A DNA stretch of 64,000 nucleotides from Strigamia acuminata (Eukaryota > Arthropoda > Chilopoda > Geophilomorpha > Linotaeniidae), in contig OX442324.1 in NCBI GenBank assembly GCA_949358305.1, positions 5,461,575 to 5,525,574 on the forward strand, in the 5' to 3' direction. Positions 14,314 through 24,400 of the stretch are shown piece after piece (the first letter of the stretch is position 1; each line of letters starts with the position of its first letter). Below the pieces are notes generated by a model. It ran no database searches, was not told where the DNA came from, and worked only from the letters and a program-made list of their open reading frames with translations. The position numbers and the translations under genes are program-made.

Positions 14314-15012
14314 TTACGAAACTCGTTTTACCCCGATATCTACTCCGGTCGTTCTCAATTTGTTCCTAAAATTATCGTACATGTCTAATAATTGTCGTCT
14401 ATGCTGTTGAAATTCCCGTCTCTACACCAAACGAATTGAAACTTTAAATTAAAAAAGAAAGAAAGAAAGACAGACAGAAAGAAAAGTAGTCACCATCATT
14501 TCTTTGATAGATTTGATAGTATAAAATTGTGAACTGTGTGACCGAATTCTACCATTACATTGAAATAAATTTTGATGACTTTCTTTAGCAACCAACTAAA
14601 ACAATTAATGAAATACATTTAAGTATGCTTAAACAATACCTTTCAAATAAATTACAACCAATTTAGTTAATACTTCGTTGATATCGACGGAAATGGCGGA
14701 AATGGCAACTGGTGACCTTGAAGCAAACTGAAGTTTACACAAAAAAAAATACAATTTACTGCAAATTAGTTCATTGCACTATTTTACTTAGATGTGGCAA
14801 AAACATTTTATTAATCGCCCTTACCAAATCCATTATAGAATTCGTGGCCTCCGTTGTATTAAAATTATGCTTTAAAGACGTTAAAACTATTTCTCGAGTG
14901 TGCGACCTGGCAATTTAAATAAAAAATAAACCAAACTTGCTGTGCACTAAAATAAATATAAAAAATACTTCCACATTGCCATCAATCTTTCCAGCAATAT
15001 AACATTTAACAT
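14314..15012 (-). CDS. Unrecognised five-exon gene, 136 aa
   Basis: Exons 14969-15012, 14825-14906, 14640-14727, 14494-14582 and 14314-14421 join through consensus splice sites with every phase agreeing, to an ORF of 136 aa. It starts MLNVILLERLMAMWK and ends TTGVDIGVKRVS. The protein looks helical and basic; the last exon (RREFQQHRRQLLDMYDNF) is a likely coiled coil. There is no signal peptide or membrane segment. I do not recognise the family. Because the exons are too short for open-frame calling, the evidence is the phase arithmetic and a decayed, stop-ridden copy of the same exons at about 21690-22085. It is convergent with CFAP97 (277 bp between stops) and its start is only 34 bp from the stop of the next gene upstream. 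Confidence 0.6.
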
Positions 15013-15045
15013 CACTTTGAAATGATATCAATTTATTTAATTGCC

Positions 15046-15553
15046 TCAGCTACGTCCATCATCCGAGTCGCTGATGTATTCTCCATCTAAATTTGAAAGG
15101 AGAAAAAAAGAATAAATATTAAATTCACTATTTTCCATCGTACAATAATTATTATTTTTATTTACAATTTTGTAATGAACAGCATAAACAAAACATGTGG
15201 AACTTATGAGCTGAATGTGTTTTCTAAAAGTCATCGACCAGTAATTATATTTTTCAACGATTTCGCCATTTTCTCATTTTTAAAATGCACGTTCTCTTGG
15301 TGAGGACTCTGGAGATCTATTTCACCAGAATAAATGTCTCCTTGAGAACCGAAAAAAATCGCTATTCTTCATTTCATAAATTTCCCCTTGCTGCCACATT
15401 TTCGGACGTCGAAGTACACTGGCCCTAAAAACAACAAAATAAACTGTTGTAAATTGAAGAAATCGATTTTTAAGTTTTTTGACCTCGAATCACCCTTCGT
15501 TTGAGTCATAAGCGAATCCGTTGTTTCTAATCCTTTGAATGAGTGCCAATTAA
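15046..15553 (-). pseudogene. 3' part of an unrecognised gene with a one-base surplus in a T run
   Basis: Three coding segments, 15484-15553, 15239-15424 and 15046-15086, are linked by plausible splice sites. Their phases agree at both junctions, but the middle exon carries one base too many. The excess falls in a run of seven A (plus strand) near 15354-15360: upstream frame ...RRPKMWQQGEIYEMKNSDFF, downstream frame ...GSQGDIYSGEIDLQ. The end reads EYISDSDDGRS-stop. Upstream exons were not found. Either the gene is a pseudogene, or this is a homopolymer sequencing or assembly error in a working gene. The family is unknown to me. Confidence 0.45.
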
Positions 15554-15890
15554 CTGTGGAATATAATCAGTAACTCGAGTTGCAAACAACTGGCCGTAAA
15601 ACATTTAGTGAACCAACATCTGGATAAAAAATGTGATTCGTATTTCATTGTCAACTCCATCCTAAAAAAAATAATTTATTTTCAGACGTTGCAGATGACT
15701 AACATCTTACAACATGAAGGAGATTCGCTGCACAAGGTCTCCGAACTATCAATCTCGATATCATCGTTGCCATTTCTTATTTACATATCTAAATTCGAGT
15801 CTCGAAATCAAAGCGATGTAGTATTTAGTTTAATACTTTGCGCCTAGATGTCGCGCCCCTTCGGACGATTCATAGCATAGAGCACCGTGG

Positions 15891-15923
15891 CATAGAGTAA
15901 AGACAGTCTGTCTTTACTCTATG
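15891..15923. repeat. Perfect tight hairpin, 15-bp arms and 3-nt loop
   Basis: CATAGAGTAAAGACA at 15891-15905 is followed after GTC by its exact reverse complement at 15909-15923. The word CATAG also recurs just before it (15871, 15876). It lies in the spacer between an unrecognised gene and the 683-aa ORF. It could form a stem-loop in DNA or RNA; no function is evident. Confidence 0.85.
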
Positions 15924-16141
15924 ATTCATAGTACTTACTCGTTAGAAAACCAAAGCAAAAATAAACCGGAAAAAAAGTGTAAAAAAAATTAGTAAATTTG
16001 CTGCAATTGACTGTTCACATTTATTAAATTTTTCTAACATTGACCATCTTCTATTAAGCAGTGCAAAAGTTAATGAGGGCCACTTTAAATTTATCACAGG
16101 TGTAAATTTAGTTCAAGCTAAGGTTGAAACACAATTTGAAA

Positions 16142-18193
16142 TTACAGATAAGTTTTCATTATATCTATTATTTCTTCATGGCTGTGACCGCTCGATGTCA
16201 ACATCACATTGAGTGTGTTTGAAACGTCTGGTTGAGACACATCACGGTGTTGTATGAAGCTGTGGAACGGAAGGCTCTTTTTCAAATAACTGACGTAAGC
16301 CGAATTGACAAAAGTAGAATTCAAAAACTTTTCCAGTTTTGACGGATGATTGCACATACAATAGTCCGCGCACACTCTGTAAGCTAGACAACAACCAAGT
16401 TCCTTCAACCCGAGCATTTCGTAGTCCGATGAAACTTTTCTTCGCGTGATACATTCCAAAAGCTCCCCATTCAGCTTTCCAGCGTCACGAGCATCTATAA
16501 TCTCAGAAATTTTGTCGAAACTGATCGAGACTGTTCTCATGCCATCTGGTAAACTTGCGTTGTTGAACATTTCGATGCTCTCCAAGTCCTGTTGGAAATA
16601 AATGGACAGTGCGGACAAAATCTCAGCTAGGTCTGACGCGACGACATCACTCATTCCTTCGGCTGCATTTTTGGGAAGCCAATTTTTTAGTCTGTCCATA
16701 AACCGGGATCTCTCCGAAATGTACGTGAAGTGGTCAATAAGAATCGATTTTTTAAACCTTCTCTTTTCATACACATTTGAAAAAGAAAAATGCAAATACT
16801 TGTCGAGTTTCACCCACTTGAGCTCGTCTATTTCTTCGTAGAGAAAAGTGCGACAGATGTCATAAGCAAAGTAGGAACAGTGCGTTTTAAAAACGGACAT
16901 TTCTGCATTCGTGGTAATATATTTTTTTGCCATCGACTCGAGAAAGTCCCAATCGAAATAGAGTTGTCTGTGCTTAAAAAAGAGCTGTGCGACACATCTG
17001 GACAGAATCCTCCTTCTCTGCGGGTCACTTGCATTTTTCAGCAATAAGTGGAGGTTATCGTAATCTTGTACCGAGCAGAGCCTGTGGTATATGAACGAAT
17101 ACTCGTGGTCGTAATAACATTGCTTCATTTCGGCAGGAGCACTCACCCAGAAACGAATCAAACAGTCCATAACTCTAGACAAGTTGCCACGTTGGTCACA
17201 AGGATATTCAACACTCTTGCACATCATGTCGTAAAAGTCATCACCCGACGGGATCGCGTTTAGAATGCGCCTCGACGTGGGCGTGATCGAGTCTACGTGC
17301 AAAAACTGGATGAGCAAAGGTGTGAGAGGTGTCAATCCATATTCGGAAGACAAAACGGTCCTAATTTGTTGCTCGTCCATTTCAGCAAGGAGGAAGCTCG
17401 TGATGCCAATCTGGAACGTACAGAAACAGTCCTTGCACTTGAAGTTTTTGTTGACATGCTCGATCAAGTCCTCCAATTTACTTTCTCTTTGCACCAGTAA
17501 CTTGATGAGCGCATTTCTTTCGCACGGCCTCATGAGCGACCAAAAATACTCGACGGCAAATTGATTTTTGTAGTTAATAGACAGGAAAAACATTTCGATT
17601 TTCTTTTTGAATGTGATTTTCGAAGAGTCTGTTTTGACCGTCATCCTTTTCCAATACTTATACATAATCTTTTTCAAATACGATTCCTTTTGCTTGTCAA
17701 AACTTTTTTTCAAAATGTTGGCGTGTTCGTTCCATATATCCTCGACGTCATCAGCGATGCAACAGACAATGGCAAAGTCAAATCTGAATTTAAGCGTCCA
17801 ATCCTGTAATTGCAAAAGAACTCGAGCTGTTTTAGCTACATTTAATTGTCCATAACCAGTCCAGTGTGTACATTGGATTATGAATTTCACTAATTTTGGT
17901 TCGAGAAAGTTGACGTCATTGAAAACTTGATCAAATAAGAATGTGAGTAGGTCCCAGAGCTGCTTTCCCATGTGCCTAACTAATGAGCTCACCATTGGTT
18001 TCAACTCGTTAGGAATGATCAAATCATCGACTAATTTGCAAACTGCTTGTTGAACTTCTAGCCACTGCTTCGTATAACAGCCTGTCAGTCTCTTGAATTT
18101 AATGTGACTATTGAAATGATATTTCCATAGTAAAACCGAAGTTTTTGCTATTGAAATGTGTTCTAGTCTTGGCAAATCCAAAATGGTCCTCAT
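16142..18193 (-). CDS. Intronless 683-aa ORF, founder-like member of a local multicopy family
   Basis: This is the longest uninterrupted frame in the window, starting MRTILDLPRLEHISIAKTSV and ending at a stop at 16142. The protein appears all-helical, rich in Leu, Phe, Lys and Cys, with no signal peptide, membrane span or zinc-finger spacing. Short blocks recur in its copies: KTARVLLQLQDW, FAIVCCIADDVEDIW, LAEMDEQQ, FDKISEIIDARDAGKLN. I do not recognise a named domain and do not assign a function. It lacks introns in a region where nearly every other gene is finely split. At least five decayed or truncated copies lie within 20 kb. That suggests a recently expanding lineage-specific family, or cargo of a duplicating segment. 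Being open over 683 codons while all copies are broken argues that this one is, or was until recently, under selection. Confidence 0.7.
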   Translation of the reverse strand: MRTILDLPRLEHISIAKTSVLLWKYHFNSHIKFKRLTGCYTKQWLEVQQAVCKLVDDLIIPNELKPMVSSLVRHMGKQLWDLLTFLFDQVFNDVNFLEPKLVKFIIQCTHWTGYGQLNVAKTARVLLQLQDWTLKFRFDFAIVCCIADDVEDIWNEHANILKKSFDKQKESYLKKIMYKYWKRMTVKTDSSKITFKKKIEMFFLSINYKNQFAVEYFWSLMRPCERNALIKLLVQRESKLEDLIEHVNKNFKCKDCFCTFQIGITSFLLAEMDEQQIRTVLSSEYGLTPLTPLLIQFLHVDSITPTSRRILNAIPSGDDFYDMMCKSVEYPCDQRGNLSRVMDCLIRFWVSAPAEMKQCYYDHEYSFIYHRLCSVQDYDNLHLLLKNASDPQRRRILSRCVAQLFFKHRQLYFDWDFLESMAKKYITTNAEMSVFKTHCSYFAYDICRTFLYEEIDELKWVKLDKYLHFSFSNVYEKRRFKKSILIDHFTYISERSRFMDRLKNWLPKNAAEGMSDVVASDLAEILSALSIYFQQDLESIEMFNNASLPDGMRTVSISFDKISEIIDARDAGKLNGELLECITRRKVSSDYEMLGLKELGCCLAYRVCADYCMCNHPSKLEKFLNSTFVNSAYVSYLKKSLPFHSFIQHRDVSQPDVSNTLNVMLTSSGHSHEEIIDIMKTYL

Positions 18194-19401
18194 CGTTGTA
18201 ATGGTTTCGAACAGTAAAGATTAACAATTCGATCATCACAGCAAACTGTATCACGTGGTAGATTCAAAGTCGTCCAGCGTAGAATTGTTTTAATAACAAT
18301 AAAACGATTTTTTCATCATATTTAGGCAAGTGTAATAATTTAAATTAGATGTTTGATATTAAAATGAAAATAAGTCTGTTTTTGATTGCCTAAACTCATC
18401 GTTTACAAACGGCATCTTAGTCTTAGTCTTCTGGTGTTAAATTCTGAGGGATTTTGTGGGTAAAATTATTCAACCGAGGGAATAATTTATTTTCAGAAGT
18501 TGCAGATGACCAACATCCTGTAACATTAATAGTTACTGCCTGGTTGTTGCGCAATGGTGGTTTGAAGTTTTGGGTTTAACAAGTAAGCGCAGACCTAATT
18601 TAGAACGTTTAAACTCATTTTCAGCTTGCCGAGGCGAATAAAATGAGCTTATTATACAGGGTGGAACAAAAATCTGTTCCCCTCAAATATTTCCTGAGCA
18701 ATTGCATCTAGGCCAACTTTGATAAAGCGATCGTATAAGAAATTGGGTGAGAGCTTGGACAAATAGGTGAGAGCAATCGAATGATGTCATCAAATTTGAC
18801 CTTGAAGGTGATTTTCAAGGTCATTCATTTGCTAATTTCTAAACCAATCAGGTTAGAGCAAAATTTCCAATTACAAAGTTGTAGAGCACCGTCAAATTAG
18901 TACTATCCAACTTATCTTAGCCATCTTAAGTTTAATGTTTTCTTTTTAAAAAGGAGACAAATCAGCTGAAAAAAGCCAGCCATTGTGACAAAACGTAAAT
19001 TTCTACTCCAAAAATACTGAATTACTGAAATAAACGTATTCAAATGTGCATTATTATGCAAGTAAACAAGAAAAACCACTGCCTTTTTTTAATGCCTTAA
19101 TAATTATTTTATCACACGAATAAAAAATTTTACTTTGGTGATTTTTTTTCTGTTTTGTTTAGTTAATTACATTACACTTTTATTAAATATTGCTACATTT
19201 GCCACACAATCCAGTACAATTAAAAAGTGAATGATAAAACCTTTACAATTTTTCAGTTCTAAAAACAACACATAGTTGAAACTACAGACAAAATGTATTT
19301 ATGTAATGTACATTCCATTATAAATTGAGTAAACGCACGTTATAAACTTTATCTTGAGTTGTCTGACAATTCCATTTGTGGGATAACATCACGGCCTGGT
19401 A
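18194..19401. other. Spacer with a possible transposon-end motif
   Basis: No coding gene. At about 18485-18530 there is a near-repeat of 15672-15715 (both contain TTTATTTTCAGA and GTTGCAGATGA), showing the spacer too took part in the duplications. At 18655-18680 the string TACAGGGTGGAACAAAAATC resembles the 'CAGGGTG' start of several insect and crustacean DNA transposons, but I found no matching opposite end. Confidence 0.35.
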
Positions 19402-21010
19402 TCATATAATAACGGCAAAATTCCTTGAATACCATTTTGTAATCCGGTGAAATATTGCTTCCAAAAAATCCTTATTCACTTTTCCAGTTTCACTAGCATT
19501 GATAATCTCAGAGATTTTGTAAACTCTCGTCGTTGAACATTTCAATGCTCCCAAAATCCAGCTTGAAATAGGACGAGAGTTCGGACAAACCTTCTGCCAG
19601 GTCGGACGCAATCACAGCCCTCTTCCTTCGGATGCAGTTGTGGGAAGCCAATTTAAAAACCTGTTGATGAACTGGTATCCCTCCGGAATATGGGTGAAGT
19701 GGTCATTGAGAATAGATTTTTTAAGATTGCTAATTTCATTTGCATTTGAAAAAGAAAAGCTCAAATATCTGCTGAGTTTTGTCCACTTGTTATGTCAGTT
19801 TCTTTTAAAAGTAAAGTGCGACCACGTGGAAAGCAATGTAGGAACAATGCATCTTAAAAATGGACATTTCTTCGTTCGTCGTTATCTGTTTTTGCAACCA
19901 ACTCTAGAAAGTTCCAATTGAAATAGAGTTGACTGTTCTTGAAAAACAGCTGCACAACACATCTGGATAAAATCTTTGTTCTCTTTTTGATACATGCGTC
20001 CTTCGAGAAATTCGTGGAGATTATCCAAATCTTGCGCCTTGCTTAGCATGTCGTAGATAAATGAATATTTGTGATCGTAATAACATTTCTTCATTTCCGG
20101 AGGAGCATTTATCCAGAAACGAATCAAACATTCCTTGAATTTGCAGCTCATGTCGTAAAAGTCCTCACGCGATGCGATCAGATTTTGAATGCGGCTCGAC
20201 ATGGGCGTCAACGAGTGAACGTCTAAAAACTGGATCAGCAAAGGCGTGATTGGTTTCAATCCATAGTCCGAAGACAAAACGGCCCTCATTTGTTGCTCGT
20301 CCAGTTCAGCAAGTAGAATACTCGTGATGCCAGTCTTGAAAGAGCAGAAACAATCAAAATCTCGGCGACATCTGCGATGCAACAGACGATGGCAATGTCG
20401 AATCTGGATTTAATTGACCAATCTTGTATTTGTAAAAAAAATGGCGCTGTTTTCGTCACGTCTAATTGTGCAAATACCGTCCATTGAATTATGCATTCGA
20501 CAAATTTTGCTTCAACAAACTTGAAGCCATTAAAAACTTGGGTAACTAAGACACAACTGCTTTCTACAAACCGAACCTAAGAGCTCTACGTTGGTTTTAA
20601 CTGGTTTGGCATGACAAAGGCATCCACTAGTTTACAAACGGCTCATTTTCTTGCAGTTAACTTGAATATTGAAATAGCAATACCGAAGTGTCACTTTCAA
20701 CTTGTACAAACCTAAAAAATTTGAAATTTGAAATTTAAATTTTTAAAAAAATTAAATTTTATTAATATTTTACTTGTGGGTTATTGCGAGATCGTACGTT
20801 GTTGTATCGAGTCATTTAACTTTAGTCCATGCACATTATTCTTAAATTAGAGGAAAAAAGATTACATTATATAGATTTGACCATTTACTTCTTGAACATT
20901 TAACCCTTTCTTGCAATTAATATGAATTTTGAAATAATATTTCCATAGGAAAATCTAAGCTTTTGCTACGGAAATATGTTCCAAACGAATTAGAACCGCA
21001 AAGGTTAACA
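19402..21010 (-). pseudogene. Decayed copy A of the 683-aa family
   Basis: Minus-strand fragments match the 683-aa protein in collinear order: near 20940-21010 the N-terminal block (a reading close to EHISVAKA, then FLWKYYF, with stops), near 20400-20560 the QLQDW/FDIAIV region, 19882-20382 the LAELDEQQ to DLDNLHEFLEG region, and 19402-19611 the end block YKISEIINASETGKVN. Frameshifts and stops separate them, and a shorter duplicated piece sits at 20640-20700. It is clearly broken. Confidence 0.8.
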
Positions 21011-21269
21011 ATTCTACCAACAAAGCGCATTGTAAAACATGGGAGGTTCCCTTGACAATGTATGAAAATCAAACCAAATTTCAAATTAAAAAGTACGAAA
21101 AATTTGGAAAAGAAAATGTTCAATAAAGAGAAAATGGGTAATTTTTTTTAATTAAATGGCTTGGAAAAACATTTACAAACATAACTTACAAATGAATACA
21201 ATCAAATACATATTCAAAAGGGACAAACTAAGCAAAAATACAAATATTCACCTAATTTTAATGAGAAAA

Positions 21270-21445
21270 ATATTGTTCGTAATTCGCTAAGTCGAATTCA
21301 TCGTCGCAGATGAGTTCGCGATCTCGTCAGCAAGATGCCTATTCCAATTGCGCAGAACAAAATTCTCCCTGGTCGAGCGCTGGTACAAAGTAATCGGGCA
21401 AGGCAACTCAAGCTAGAATCAAGCAAAGATGCAAAATCTTGATAA
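21270..21445 (+). pseudogene. Decayed copy of the CFAP97 last exon
   Basis: This stretch aligns base-for-base, with small insertions, to 13870-14037: shared words include ATGAGTTCGCGATC, CCTATTCCAATTGCGCAGA and TGCAAAATCTTGATAAAT. Added bases shift the frame. The similarity continues into the CFAP97 3' flank, so this is a DNA-level duplication. Confidence 0.85.
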
Positions 21446-21625
21446 ATTCAATTTTGATATGTCAATTTTATTTATTTTTCAATGGTTTGTTTTTTGTTTT
21501 TTTGCTTCTTTTAACTTTAATGGTAATGTTGCTAACATATGTGGCTTGGGCATTTTTAAAAAAAAAATGGTTTAGTTTATTCAAGAGGTGGGTAATTTAA
21601 TTCCAGGAAGAGTCACAGACCTAAG

Positions 21626-21683
21626 CATGATCCTAAGAATTTAATTCATTGGTTAACTAAAGAATTAAATTCTTAGGATCATG
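21626..21683. repeat. Perfect 22-bp inverted repeat inside the duplicated segment
   Basis: The arms at 21626-21647 and 21662-21683 are exact reverse complements around a 14-nt loop. The equivalent place in the parent copy (about 14260-14320) has only one arm's sequence (CATGATTCTAAGAA) and no palindrome. Confidence 0.85.
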
Positions 21684-21689
21684 AAACTT

Positions 21690-22085
21690 GTTTTACCTTG
21701 TTCAATTTATCGCACAAGTCGAATAATTGTAGTCTTTGCTGTTGAAGTTATCGTCGAGTTCTTTAGGCTCTGTATCAATTAAATTGCAACTTTAAAATTT
21801 AATTGATACAAGTTTTGATGACTTTCTTTAGCACAACTAAAACAATTAATAAAATACGTTTAAGTGCTTAAACAATATCTTTTCATATAAAGTAAACTAA
21901 TTCAGTTAATACTTAGTTGATATCAACAGAAATGGCAACTACGGTATTTCACTTACATGTGGCGAAAACATTTTATTAGTCGTCGTTACCAAATCCAATA
22001 AGGAATTCGTAGCTTTCACCGAATTCAAATTATCCTTTAAAGACGTTAAAACTACGTATTTCTCAAGTTTCTGATAACCTGGGAA
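21690..22085 (-). pseudogene. Decayed copy of the 136-aa spliced gene
   Basis: Minus-strand remnants of its exons remain in order: near 21700-21765 a reading like LQQQRLQLFDLCDKLN with a stop in place of the third residue of RREFQQ; near 21905-21935 VAISVDIN followed by a stop; near 21960-22060 the LTSLK/NSIMDL exon. Intron sequence is also copied, so this is not a processed copy. The parent is at 14314-15012. Confidence 0.75.
21771..21810. repeat. Second perfect inverted repeat in the duplicated segment (15-bp arms)
   Basis: TGTATCAATTAAATT at 21771-21785 is the exact reverse complement of 21796-21810, with a 10-nt loop. The parent region near 14425-14450 lacks this palindrome. Confidence 0.85.
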
Positions 22086-22850
22086 TTAAAGAAAATTAAC
22101 CAAACTTGCTGCGCATTAAAATAAATATAAAAAATACTTTTCAAGCACTTGTTCATCTTTCACCATTGCTTTCAGTCATCAATCTGTCCAGAAACATTGA
22201 ACATTTGAAAAGATGTAATCGCCATTTGAAAAGTCGCATCAAAATTGAAGAAATTTTGTCTTCTGATAAATTAAGATGGACAAAAGTTGTTGTCCGTAAA
22301 TGCGTATAGCCTTATGCTTATGGGGCATTACGAATTTAATGTTAATCCATTTTTTACTGGTACAGAGCCGACGGGTTGTTTAAGCCACGACCCACCACCC
22401 GCTGGAACCTTACATCGGGACTGGAATGGGTTATTATGGACAGTCGGAACCGTTATTAACTATTATTGGAACTGAAAACCGGTATTATTAAATCATTAAA
22501 AAAGGCAAAAAAAATAAAAATAAACAAACAAACACAATAAAATTACTATGCGAGCATTTCCAATGTGGGCATTATCAGAAACGGTTGGTCGGCAACTGAA
22601 CCTGCACAAATGTATAAATCACTGAATTAAAAAGACACGCCATCACTTTTAAGTTTATTCTAAATTATTATTACCATTTGACGATATTTTTGCGTTTCGT
22701 TTCCAAACGGAGTCGTAGAGGTCAATTCTCACATTAAATCCTGAATGAATTTCATGGGTGAAATCATACGACTTGGTATCAAGTAATAAAACGGCAAGCT
22801 CTGATCCAATAACTGACCTCGAGTGAATTAACAACAAAAATCCAAAACAG

Positions 22851-22975
22851 TTTTCAATTATGGACTAATAACGACACAAGCTAAATACCGCAAGTTTTCA
22901 ATTATGGACTAATAACGACACAAGCTAAAGACCGCAAGTTTTCAATTATGGACTAATAACGACCGCAAACATTTT
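22851..22975. repeat. 44-bp direct tandem repeat, about 2.7 copies
   Basis: Units start at 22851, 22895 and 22939, each beginning TTTTCAATTATGGACTAATA. The second differs from the first by about one base; the third is cut short with a deletion. It sits at the edge of pseudogene copy B. Confidence 0.85.
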
Positions 22976-22984
22976 GTAAGCAAG

Positions 22985-23900
22985 ATAACTGCAAAATTCT
23001 TTGAAATCTAGTGAAATGCCTGTCCGTGCCTTTCTACTTGCTGAAATGGACGAGCAACAAATGAAGTCACACTTGTATTTGGACTACGGATTGAAACCTG
23101 TCACAGCTGTTGTTACATTTTTTAGAAATGAACTCGTTCACGCCCACGTCGAGCCGCATTCTCAATCTGATCGCGTGGGGTGAGGACTTGGTTGTATGAT
23201 CTACAAGACTGTATCTGGATAAATGCGCCTGCCGAAATGAAGAAATGGCAATGCGAGCATAAATATTCGTTTATCTACCACATGCTGTGCAAGGTGCAAG
23301 ATGTTAACGAACCTCCACGTATTGCCAAACAATGTGGCAGTGTGTATCAAAAAGAGAAGAAGGATTTTGACCAGATGTGTTGCACAGCTCCTTTTTAAGA
23401 AGAGTCTACTCCATTTCCATTGGAATTGTTTGGAGTTGGTTGCAAAAAAACGACCAACGAAGAAATGACCACTTTTCAAACGCATTGTTCCTAATTGCGC
23501 ACTACGACTGTCACACTTTGCTTTCGGACGAAACTAACAAGAACAAGTGGGCAAAACTCGACAAACATTTGAGGTTTTCATTGACAATTGCAAACGAAAT
23601 GAGCAAGTTTAAAAAATCGATTATCGTTAACCATTTCACCCATTTTCCAGAGGGAGCGCAGTTTCTACGACAGATGTCTAAATTGGCTTCCTGAAACTGC
23701 ATCCGAAGAAATGGAGGACGTGGTTGCGTCCGATACCTAGAAGAAAGCTTGTCTAAACTGATGTTACCTAACGAGCTGGACTTGGCTAACAGTGAATGGT
23801 TCAACGACGCGAGTGTACAAAACAGATTACAAAATCTCTGAAATTATCGGTGCTCAATTAGCAGGAAAGCTGAATAAAAATTGTTTGGAACGTATGACAA
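22985..23900 (+). pseudogene. Copy B of the 683-aa family, inverted part
   Basis: Here the family reads on the plus strand: LLAEMDEQQMKSHLYLDYGL near 23030-23090, WINAPAEMKKWQCEHKYSFIYHML near 23215-23290, NKNKWAKLDKHLRFSL near 23535-23590 and DYKISEIIGAQLAGKLNKN near 23825-23885, in collinear order but in changing frames. All other copies run on the minus strand. Confidence 0.8.
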
Positions 23901-23904
23901 AGAA

Positions 23905-24400
23905 TTCACGATGCCAATCTCAACAGTACGGAAACAATCGTTGCTGTGTCTGGATCATCAACGTCAAAACTTTTTTTCAAAATCTCGCCATATTTCTTTC
24001 AAATGTCCTCGATGACGTCTGTGATGGAACACACAATAGCAATGCGGTATCGAATCTGAATTAAAATTTCCTACCTTGGAATTTTGAAAGAATTCGAGCT
24101 GATTTCGTCACGTCTCACGTCTAATTGTCCATGTTCTGTCCATGTCCATTGTGTGCGTTGGATTACTATGGATTTTACAAATTTTGGTTGAGACAATTGA
24201 CGCCATAGAAAACCACGATAGGCCTAACAAAAGCATTCATAAGTTTGAAAACTGCTTCATAAACCTCATAAACCTAGCTCTAACCATTGCTTCTCGTGAC
24301 GATCTCTAGTAATTTTCATTTTGCTCTTGCTGGGTAGAAAACATTTCCACTGCAAAACCGACGTTTTTGCTGTGGAAATGGGTTCTACACTCTGCAAGTC
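23905..24400 (-). pseudogene. Copy B of the 683-aa family, non-inverted part
   Basis: Minus-strand remnants of the N-terminal third: near 23950-24060 a reading like FRYRIAIVCSITDVIEDI and ILKKSFD, near 24100-24180 the QLDVTK region, and near 24300-24390 the start region. With 22985-23900 it makes one full-length copy split by an inversion near 23900. Confidence 0.75.
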
